Source: an uncultured Oscillospiraceae bacterium (GTDB taxonomy: Bacteria; Bacillota; Clostridia; Oscillospirales; Oscillospiraceae). From it: a stretch of DNA of 5,520 bases. Location: the NCBI GenBank assembly GCA_910584835.1, contig CAJUEG010000121.1, positions 1 through 5,520 of the forward strand. Direction: 5' to 3'. Of this stretch, positions 1 to 4,394 are shown piece after piece (the first letter of the stretch is position 1; each line of letters opens with the position of its first letter). The position numbers and the translations under genes were made by a program. The notes below the pieces were generated by a model. The model did no database searches and was not told where the DNA came from. It saw nothing but the letters and a program-made list of their open reading frames with translations.

Positions 1-517
1 CGCGGCCGATGGCCACACGCTGGCGCTGGCCGCCGGACAGGGCCTTGGGCTTGCGGTCCAGATACTGGGTGATGTCCAGGATCTCGGCCGCCTCGCGCAC
101 CCGCTTGTCGATCTCATCCTTGGGAACCTTGCGCAGCTTCAGGGGGAAGGCCATGTTTTCATACACGGTCATGTGGGGATACAGGGCGTAGCTCTGGAAC
201 ACCATGGCGATGTCGCGGTCCTTCGGGGCGACGTCGTTCATCAGCTTGCCGTCGATGTACAGCTCGCCGCCGGAGATCTCCTCCAGGCCGGCCACCATGC
301 GCAGGGTGGTGGACTTGCCGCAGCCGGAGGGGCCGACCAGAACGATAAATTCCTTGTCCGCGATGTCCAGGCTGAACTTCTGGACGGCGATGACGCCCTC
401 GTCAGTGACCTGCAGGTTGGTCTTCTTCTCGGGCTCACCCTTTTTCTTCTTGGTTTTCTTCTGGTCGCCGCTGTGAGGATAGATCTTCATGATGTTCTTC
501 AGGGACAAACCGGCCAT
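1..517 (-). CDS. ABC transporter ATP-binding protein, MsmX/MsmK/UgpC sugar type (N-terminal part; 3' end outside window)
   Basis: This is the ATPase subunit that powers import of oligosaccharides or other sugars by CUT1-type ABC transporters at the inner face of the membrane. The 172 visible residues hold an N-terminal strand (MAGLSLKNIMKIYP), the Walker A loop GPSGCGKST (62-70), the Q-loop glutamine at 108 in VFQSYALYPHMTVYENM, and the signature LSGGQ (160-164) followed by RQRVAIGR. The sequence leaves the window just before Walker B, so about half of a roughly 360-residue family protein is present. Residues 15-40 are a charged, lysine-rich insert (QKKTKKKKGEPEKK core) between the first strand and VIAV, where typical MsmX has only two or three residues. 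In Firmicutes such ATPases often serve several sugar transporters as stand-alone genes, which fits the separate promoter seen here. The ATG at 517 is chosen because MAGLSL matches the family start, but no good Shine-Dalgarno precedes it. The exact substrate cannot be read from this part. Confidence 0.93.
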   Translation of the reverse strand, partial: MAGLSLKNIMKIYPHSGDQKKTKKKKGEPEKKTNLQVTDEGVIAVQKFSLDIADKEFIVLVGPSGCGKSTTLRMVAGLEEISGGELYIDGKLMNDVAPKDRDIAMVFQSYALYPHMTVYENMAFPLKLRKVPKDEIDKRVREAAEILDITQYLDRKPKALSGGQRQRVAIGR

Positions 518-656
518 AGTACCCGACTTTGATGGAACGGCCTCCGCCGTCTCCACCTCGCCCGCGGGCGCACAGGTCCCGGGGGCATTGCGACAGGTCT
601 CCACACTGCCGCACCGCAAGCCGAAGCGGTGTTTTTTCCTCCTTTTTTCAGTACCG
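518..656 (-). other. Leader of the ABC ATPase gene with distant SD-like sequence and hairpin
   Basis: This is the inferred untranslated leader between the promoter and the ATG at 517. It contains a perfect AAGGAGG (644-638), about 120 bases too far from the ATG to serve it, and a 6-bp hairpin with an 8-base loop (631-612). Two short words are repeated: GTGGAGAC (604-597 and 556-549) and GACCTGT (599-593 and 578-572). The reading frame of the ATPase stays open upstream to a TGA at 691-689, so an N-terminal extension from a GTG or TTG is formally possible, but none of these starts has a well-placed ribosome binding site. Read on the plus strand, the hairpin is followed by six T residues and so resembles a terminator, but no plus-strand gene ends here. 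Confidence 0.4.
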
Positions 657-662
657 CGCACT

Positions 663-692
663 ATTGTAATGGAGTAGTGAGCGGCCCGTCAA
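663..692 (-). promoter_or_regulatory. Sigma-70-type promoter for the ABC ATPase gene
   Basis: On the minus strand, a TTGACG -35 box (692-687) and a TACAAT -10 box (668-663) are separated by 18 bases. Transcription would start near 656, giving a leader of about 140 bases before the ATG at 517. The leader starts with a purine-rich AAGGAGG (644-638) and then a 6-bp hairpin, CACCGC/GCGGTG (631-612). The match is by eye only. Confidence 0.6.
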
Positions 693-697
693 ATTGT

Positions 698-711
698 GCG
701 CCTTTGGGCGC
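698..711 (-). terminator. Weak candidate terminator hairpin downstream of the DUF624 gene
   Basis: GCGCC and GGCGC form a perfect 5-bp stem around a 4-base loop, about 65 bases after the DUF624 stop codon on the minus strand. It is followed there by ACAATTTG rather than a clean U-tract, and it abuts the -35 box of the ABC ATPase promoter. It may stop transcripts of the DUF624 gene, but the support is weak. Confidence 0.25.
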
Positions 712-768
712 TGGTATGGAGAGGCGGACCCGCCGCCAATGCCATCAAAACAGATTTGCGCTTCACAC

Positions 769-808
769 GCGGCTCATTCCCCGCCCTCTGGCGGCTCATT
801 CCCCGCCC
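769..808. repeat. Two copies of an 18-bp direct repeat at the 3' end of the DUF624 gene
   Basis: The 18-base word beginning GCGGCTCATT and ending CCCCGCCC occurs at 769-786 and again at 791-808, separated by TCTG, so the period is 22. Because 22 is not a multiple of three, the two copies are read in different frames on the minus strand. The first-read copy (808-791) encodes the GNEP region and the second supplies the TGA stop (776-774). This looks like a tandem duplication that set the present C-terminus. Confidence 0.85.
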
Positions 809-1556
809 GGAATTTCTCCTCAATGCCGAACGCCTCGTCCAGCCCGGGGTAGACCAGCATCAGCGCGGGCAGGGTGGGCAGCCAGAAGTTGGTCAGCGGC
901 AGAAGGCTGACCGCAAAGGAGAAAAACCGCAGGGAAATCAAAATGTATGCCAGAAAAACGGCTATGGCCCCCGCCGTCCTGGGCAGCTGGCCGACCAGCA
1001 GCAGGGCGGAGTTTTTGATGAGCCGGCCCAGGGGAAGCTCCATCAGCGCCAGCTGGGGCCACAGGTACAGCGACATGCCCAGCAGGAGCAGCACGCCCAG
1101 CACCAGCGCCAGGCCGGTGACCGGGTCCACCTGGAGCGCCCCGGCGTGGAGCAGCAGAAAAATCTGGGTGCCCAGCAGCGCTCCGCCCAGCGCCCCGGGC
1201 AGCAGCGCGGCCTTGGCGCTGCGCCGCCAGGCCCTGCGGTAAGTGCGCCACCACACCCGGCCGGTGTCGTCCCGCAGACCCCGCAGCAGGGTGTCCGCCA
1301 GGGCGCACAGCTCCGGCCCGGCGGCGGCTCCGCCGATCAGCCCCGCCAGGGGCGCAAACAACACCACATGGGTGGACACGGCAAAAAACATGCCCGCGAT
1401 GAAGGGCACGCACCCGGCCAGCGCCAGAAAACCCGCCCGGAAATTGTCCCAGAAATCCCGGGACGCCAGCTCCCACAGCCGGGGGAGGCCGGTCTTGCGG
1501 GGGGCGTCCGGGCCGGCTTCCGGCGCATCTCCATCGAACCTTGGGAAAAGTCCCAC
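774..1556 (-). CDS. DUF624 (YesL-like) polytopic membrane protein
   Basis: This is a 260-residue integral membrane protein that I assign to the DUF624/YesL family, whose biochemical role is not established. Family members often lie beside sugar ABC transporter or carbohydrate-use genes. The N-terminus has the family style of a short soluble lead with APRK (18-21), then an aromatic/charged helix (LWELASRDFWDNFRAGF, 27-43). Hydrophobic segments follow at about 44-60, 64-80, 116-136, 146-166, 184-206 and 211-235. Between the second and third lies the polar family loop RDDTGRVWWRTYRRAWRRS (95-113). The start is GTG at 1556: an in-frame TGA at 1580-1578 leaves no upstream choice, and AGGAAGGGG (1575-1567) sits 10 bases before it. 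The C-terminus ends in a 22-base-period duplication. The gene lies upstream of, and co-oriented with, the sugar-type ABC ATPase, but about 257 bases and a promoter separate them, so they are neighbours rather than clear operon partners. Confidence 0.75.
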   Translation of the reverse strand: MGLFPRFDGDAPEAGPDAPRKTGLPRLWELASRDFWDNFRAGFLALAGCVPFIAGMFFAVSTHVVLFAPLAGLIGGAAAGPELCALADTLLRGLRDDTGRVWWRTYRRAWRRSAKAALLPGALGGALLGTQIFLLLHAGALQVDPVTGLALVLGVLLLLGMSLYLWPQLALMELPLGRLIKNSALLLVGQLPRTAGAIAVFLAYILISLRFFSFAVSLLPLTNFWLPTLPALMLVYPGLDEAFGIEEKFRAGNEPPEGGE

Positions 1557-1647
1557 CGCCGCCGCGCCCCTTCCTAATCAGCCGCCAAAACAGCATCCGT
1601 AAGGCCCGCCGGATATGCGCGGCGCGCCTCTTTCACTCATTACCAAA

Positions 1648-1677
1648 AACATAGCACAAACAGGGCGGGATTGTCAA
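1648..1677 (-). promoter_or_regulatory. Sigma-70-type promoter for the DUF624 gene
   Basis: A perfect TTGACA -35 box (1677-1672) and a TATGTT -10 box (1653-1648) are 18 bases apart. A TG one base upstream of the -10 box adds an extended -10 element. The start would be near 1641, giving a leader of about 85 bases to the GTG at 1556. Matched by eye. Confidence 0.6.
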
Positions 1678-1687
1678 GGAAAATCAG

Positions 1688-1699
1688 GTGAAAATTCAC
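1688..1699. promoter_or_regulatory. Inverted repeat GTGAA-AA-TTCAC, possible operator
   Basis: This is a perfect 5+5 dyad with a 2-base centre. It lies 10 bases upstream of the -35 box of the DUF624 promoter and about 100 bases upstream of the hydrogenase -35 box. The half-sites resemble those of Rex (TTGTGAA-N4-TTCACAA), but the centre is two bases short and the outer bases are incomplete. It is therefore only a candidate regulator site with no assigned protein. Confidence 0.25.
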
Positions 1700-1800
1700 A
1701 GGCTTCCCCGGCGCTCTCCCCTGTTCTTTCCGTCAAAACGCCTATTCCCCCCTCTGGCAGAACCGCCAGGAATTTTCGCAGGAAATATGCCGCTTTATTC

Positions 1801-1830
1801 TTGACGCGGGGGGTGGGGACAGGATATAAT
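1801..1830 (+). promoter_or_regulatory. Near-consensus promoter of the hydrogenase gene
   Basis: TTGACG (1801-1806) and a perfect TATAAT (1825-1830) are separated by 18 bases. The spacer is unusually G-rich, with runs of six and four G residues. Transcription would start near 1837, about 54 bases before the ATG. The box quality suggests high basal expression. Confidence 0.8.
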
Positions 1831-1834
1831 GCAG

Positions 1835-1850
1835 ATGTTGCAATCGACAT
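1835..1850 (+). promoter_or_regulatory. Dyad at the hydrogenase transcription start
   Basis: ATGTTG and CGACAT flank a CAAT loop. In RNA they form a 6-bp stem with one G-U pair. The element overlaps the predicted start at about 1837, so it could be a repressor operator or a 5'-end mRNA-stabilising hairpin. It does not fit the Rex spacing. Confidence 0.25.
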
Positions 1851-1876
1851 TTTTTTAACATATTTTTCATGCTGAG

Positions 1877-1883
1877 AAGGAGG
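1877..1883 (+). promoter_or_regulatory. Strong ribosome binding site of the hydrogenase gene
   Basis: A perfect AAGGAGG ends seven bases before the ATG at 1891. This fixes the start and suggests efficient translation. Confidence 0.9.
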
Positions 1884-1890
1884 AGCTGCC

Positions 1891-3390
1891 ATGCGTCATT
1901 ACGAAACTTCCGTCCAGGAGCTGAAGGATAAGGTGCTTACCGCCGTGGCCCGCCTGGCCTGGAACGACAAGCTCCAGACCAACGAGATCCTGGATATTCC
2001 CGAACAGATCGTCCCCGGCCCCGAGGCCCAGATGCGCTGCTGCATCTACAAGGAGCGGGCCGTTGTGGGAAGCCGCATCAAGATGGTCATGGGGGGCGAC
2101 CGGGCCAATCCCAACCTGGTGGAGGTGCTGCCCATCGCCTGCGACGAGTGCCCCGTCACCGAGATCAGCGTGGGCCCCAGCTGCCGCGGCTGTATCGCCC
2201 ACCGCTGCATGGAGGCCTGCCCCAAGGGAGCCATCCGCATCGAAAACCACCACTCCGTCATCGACCATTCCAAATGCGTGCTGTGCGGCAAGTGCGTGGC
2301 CGCCTGCCCCTACGGCGCCATCACCAAGAATATGCGCCCCTGCGAGCGGGGCTGCCCCGTCAAGGCCATCTCCATGGGTCCCGACCGCAAGGCCAGCATC
2401 GACGCCAGCAAGTGCATCTCCTGCGGCGAGTGCGTGGTCCAGTGCCCCTTTGGCGCCATCATGGACAAATCCTACATCGTGGACGTGATCCAAATGCTGA
2501 TGGGGGCGGACAAATGGGGGCTGCACGTCTACGCCGTCCTGGCCCCCTCCTTCGTGGGCCAATTCAACTGCACCCCTGGCCAGATGGTGTCCGCCCTGAA
2601 GGAGATGGGCTTCTACGACGTGGGCGAGGTGGCCCTGGGGGCCGACCTCACCGCCAAGGCGGAGGCCGCCGAATTTGACGAGCGGGGCGGGGAGCCCATG
2701 ACCTCCTCCTGCTGCCCCGCCTTCGTGGCCTACGTGGAGCGCCACATGCCCGACATGGTGCCTAAGGTGTCCACCACCCCCTCCCCCATGGTCATGCTGG
2801 GCCGGTACATCAAGGACCGGGACCCCTTGGCCCGGGTGGTGTTCATCGGCCCGTGCGTGGCCAAGAAGCGGGAGTTCCACCTGGGCCGCACCCGCTCGTC
2901 CATCGACCTGGTCATCACCTTTGAGGAGCTCTACTCCATGCTGGCCGCCAAGGATATCGACGTGTCCAAGATGCCCGAGGCGCCCCTGGACCACGCCAGC
3001 GGCTTTGGCCGCAGCTTCGCCGCCAGCGGCGGCGTGGCGGCGGCGGTGGGCCAGGCCCTCAAGGAGATGGGCAGCACCGTGGAGGCCCGCACCCTGCCCT
3101 GCTCCGGCATTGAGGAGTGCAAGATCGCCCTGCTGAAGATGTCCAAGGGCATGCTGCCCGAGAACTTCATCGAGGGAATGGCCTGCCAGGGCGGCTGCGT
3201 CCAGGGTCCGGCGGTCATCATGCGCAGCCCCAAGAACAAGGCCGAGGTGGCCAAGCACGCCAAGCAGGCGGGCGAGCGCACCATCAACGGGGCCATCAAC
3301 CAGGCCGGAGGCGCGGAGGAGGGCCTTCAGAGCAGCGAGAACAAGCCCGGCGGCGCGGTGGAGAAAAACCGGGTGCAGGCGCAGCAGTAA
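1891..3390 (+). CDS. Monomeric [FeFe] hydrogenase, group B
   Basis: This is a 499-residue iron-only hydrogenase expected to reduce protons with electrons from ferredoxin (or oxidise H2) in the cytoplasm. The N-terminal domain (1-80) has the group B style RCCIYKERAV (49-58). Sixteen cysteines follow between 84 and 185: C84xxC87, C98xxC101x4C106x3C110P, C129xxC132xxC135x3C139P, C151x3C155P and C175xxC178xxC181x3C185P. They suffice for several [4Fe-4S] relays, but cluster pairing is uncertain. The H-cluster domain carries all three motifs: TSSCCPAF (271-278), GPCVAKKRE (320-328) and EGMACQGGC (428-436). The likely H-cluster ligands are C275, C322, C432 and C436, with C274 in the proton-relay position and K325 retained. 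The motif forms (CCPAF, GPC rather than MPC, single GP after the last motif) indicate group B (B1/B3 model) rather than group A. The tail from about 447 is polar and low in complexity. No HydE, HydF or HydG maturase is in the window and no electron-bifurcating partner adjoins it, so it looks like a stand-alone gene with its own promoter. Confidence 0.95.
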   Translation: MRHYETSVQELKDKVLTAVARLAWNDKLQTNEILDIPEQIVPGPEAQMRCCIYKERAVVGSRIKMVMGGDRANPNLVEVLPIACDECPVTEISVGPSCRGCIAHRCMEACPKGAIRIENHHSVIDHSKCVLCGKCVAACPYGAITKNMRPCERGCPVKAISMGPDRKASIDASKCISCGECVVQCPFGAIMDKSYIVDVIQMLMGADKWGLHVYAVLAPSFVGQFNCTPGQMVSALKEMGFYDVGEVALGADLTAKAEAAEFDERGGEPMTSSCCPAFVAYVERHMPDMVPKVSTTPSPMVMLGRYIKDRDPLARVVFIGPCVAKKREFHLGRTRSSIDLVITFEELYSMLAAKDIDVSKMPEAPLDHASGFGRSFAASGGVAAAVGQALKEMGSTVEARTLPCSGIEECKIALLKMSKGMLPENFIEGMACQGGCVQGPAVIMRSPKNKAEVAKHAKQAGERTINGAINQAGGAEEGLQSSENKPGGAVEKNRVQAQQ

Positions 3391-3402
3391 ACCGTGTATA
3401 TT

Positions 3403-3436
3403 AACGGGCCGTCCGGGGTGTCCCGGGCGGCCCGTT
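3403..3436. terminator. Long hairpin between convergent genes, probable bidirectional terminator
   Basis: The arms 3403-3417 and 3422-3436 pair over 15 bases (14 Watson-Crick pairs and one G-U) around a GTGT loop. The hairpin begins 13 bases after the hydrogenase stop and ends 6 bases beyond the TraX stop on the other strand. The plus side has only a short T run (TTT) and the minus side has TTAATATA, so termination may rely on stem strength. Position and stability support a shared terminator. Confidence 0.75.
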
Positions 3437-3441
3437 TGGCG

Positions 3442-4197
3442 TCACCGGCATACGGCCTGTATGAGGCCAATGGCGAGGAGGTGCAGCGGATAGTATAGAT
3501 AGAACATCCACTTCATAATCGTGTTTGTCTTTTGATCCTTTCCCCGTTCCCCATTATATTTTGCCAATACCGGCGCCGAAAGAATCACCGCCATTTGAAG
3601 AACCCCGTAAATCCTGTCAATCGCGAAGAAATACACAGCCGCGTAGACCGCTGTGTAAAAGACCATCCACAGCATCTGCGATTTGAATCTTCCCCGGTTT
3701 GTTCCAAACGCTAAAACGCACAGGCTCGCGATGCAGCTCCAGTCACTCGGAAAGCTGACGGCGCAAATCAGGATAATCAGGGCCGCCTTTGCGGCGCCGC
3801 TGGCTATTCTGGGGCTGTTTTCCACCCTCAGCATCACCAGCCCCCACGCAAGAGACCACATCACGCTGGTCTGGTTCAGAACGCTTCCATAGTAGAATGG
3901 AATAAACGACCTCCAATCCACAAAATCCATGGACGCGAATACATAGGCGAAGTGCGAAAGGACGGAAAACGCGAACAGCCTGGCGGTGTACTTCTTGATA
4001 TCCCTCGTATAATGATAGCCCTCCGCGATGAAATAGCACATAATCGGGCAGGTGATCCGCCCCAAAAGGTGCATCGCGATTGGCAGCGGCGCCTTCGGAT
4101 ATCCAGGGAAAACCATCCACGCGATATGGTCTATGGTCATTGCCAGAATCGCAATCAGTTTGATTTGGTTTGCGTTCAGCGTTTTCCTGCTTTTCAC
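3442..4197 (-). CDS. TraX-family integral membrane protein
   Basis: This is a 251-residue polytopic membrane protein of the TraX family. The founding member acetylates F-pilin. Chromosomal Firmicutes copies are thought to be membrane acyltransferases with unknown substrates. Family signs are LNANQIKLIAILAMTIDH (7-24), the LLGRITCPIMCYFIAEGYHYTRD block (44-66) and the C-terminal YLYYPLHL (233-240). About eight to nine hydrophobic segments run through the protein, consistent with an all-membrane enzyme. The frame is open to a TTG at 4254, but that codon has no ribosome binding site. The GTG at 4197 is preferred because GAGG (4209-4206) lies 8 bases upstream, a promoter-like pair ends just before it, and the start then matches the usual short TraX N-terminus. 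The gene converges on the hydrogenase and diverges from leuS. By hand count, 60-base samples give 50-55 percent GC (3541-3600, 3841-3900) against 70 percent in the hydrogenase (2101-2160), suggesting later acquisition. No pilus or conjugation gene is nearby. Confidence 0.85.
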   Translation of the reverse strand: MKSRKTLNANQIKLIAILAMTIDHIAWMVFPGYPKAPLPIAMHLLGRITCPIMCYFIAEGYHYTRDIKKYTARLFAFSVLSHFAYVFASMDFVDWRSFIPFYYGSVLNQTSVMWSLAWGLVMLRVENSPRIASGAAKAALIILICAVSFPSDWSCIASLCVLAFGTNRGRFKSQMLWMVFYTAVYAAVYFFAIDRIYGVLQMAVILSAPVLAKYNGERGKDQKTNTIMKWMFYLYYPLHLLAIGLIQAVCR

Positions 4198-4205
4198 GCC
4201 CAGCA

Positions 4206-4209
4206 CCTC
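4206..4209 (-). promoter_or_regulatory. Ribosome binding site that decides the TraX start
   Basis: GAGG within GGGCGAGG on the minus strand ends 8 bases before the GTG at 4197. The alternative TTG start at 4254 has no comparable sequence before it. A GTG at 4206 is another possibility, using AGAGGG (4216-4211) at a short spacing of 4. Confidence 0.5.
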
Positions 4210-4225
4210 GCCCTCTTTTACCCTG

Positions 4226-4254
4226 ATCTTAACACTGCCGGGTTTGAGATTCAA
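4226..4254 (-). promoter_or_regulatory. Possible promoter of the TraX gene
   Basis: TTGAAT (4254-4249) and TAAGAT (4231-4226) are 17 bases apart, each matching the consensus at four of six positions. The start would fall near 4219, about 22 bases before the GTG at 4197. If this is real, the TTG at 4254 is part of the -35 box and cannot be the start codon. Confidence 0.4.
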
Positions 4255-4326
4255 GGGACGGCGGGCGGAATCGGCAAAACGACAGCCGCCGCGCCTGGAT
4301 CAGGAGAGACTTTCCCCCGCAAACCC

Positions 4327-4355
4327 TTGCAATTTCATCTGTTTTCCGCTATAAT
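4327..4355 (+). promoter_or_regulatory. Promoter of leuS
   Basis: TTGCAA (4327-4332) and a perfect TATAAT (4350-4355) are separated by exactly 17 bases. The start near 4362 leaves a leader of only about 33 bases, too short for a T-box riboswitch. Confidence 0.75.
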
Positions 4356-4380
4356 ACCAAAATCGAGGAATTATCACCCA

Positions 4381-4386
4381 AGGGAG
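4381..4386 (+). promoter_or_regulatory. Ribosome binding site that decides the leuS start
   Basis: AGGGAG ends 8 bases before the TTG at 4395. An in-frame GTG at 4386 overlaps this site and therefore cannot use it, so TTG is the likelier start. Confidence 0.7.
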
Positions 4387-4394
4387 TGTTCACA

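Larger units (their letters stand above)
1557..1890. other. Divergent control region between DUF624 and hydrogenase genes
   Basis: These 334 bases hold no convincing gene. They hold the two divergent promoters, the leaders of both genes and several dyads. An 86-codon plus-strand reading frame (1615-1875) crosses both promoters, has no ribosome binding site and looks like no protein family. One further dyad, CTGGC/GCCAG around six bases (1754-1769), lies 32 bases upstream of the hydrogenase -35 box. In the minus leader, ATCCG and CGGAT (about 1614-1595) could form a small hairpin before the DUF624 ribosome binding site. The region is locally much more AT-rich near 1840-1870 than the genes. Confidence 0.7.

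Noticed and set aside
612..637. Hairpin CACCGC/GCGGTG followed by six T residues, terminator-like on the plus strand
   Set aside because: No plus-strand gene lies upstream of it. It is better read as part of the minus-strand leader of the ABC ATPase.
696..1577. A 293-codon open frame on the plus strand, opposite the DUF624 gene
   Set aside because: It is rich in Gln, Arg, Gly and Pro with no domain. The minus strand carries a membrane protein with a fixed start and ribosome binding site.
820..1596. A 258-codon minus-strand frame starting MLFWRLIRKG, overlapping the DUF624 gene
   Set aside because: After the first residues it becomes Arg/Gly/Pro/Ala-rich with no hydrophobic segments. The other frame has membrane helices and family loops.
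1835..1860. Possible Rex operator (TGTT...AACA) near the hydrogenase start
   Set aside because: The distance between half-sites does not fit the Rex pattern of TTGTGAA or TTGTTAA halves separated by four bases.
1615..1875. An 86-codon plus-strand frame in the divergent control region
   Set aside because: It has no ribosome binding site and runs straight through the promoters of both neighbouring genes.
1867..3258. A 463-codon open frame on the minus strand, opposite the hydrogenase gene
   Set aside because: Its protein is dominated by Gly, His, Ala, Leu and Val, as expected from the complement of GC-rich codons. It matches no family I know and lies wholly opposite a clear enzyme with all catalytic motifs.
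4255..4326. Search for a T-box or other riboswitch upstream of leuS
   Set aside because: There is no specifier stem, no T-box core sequence and too little space. Only a promoter follows at 4327.
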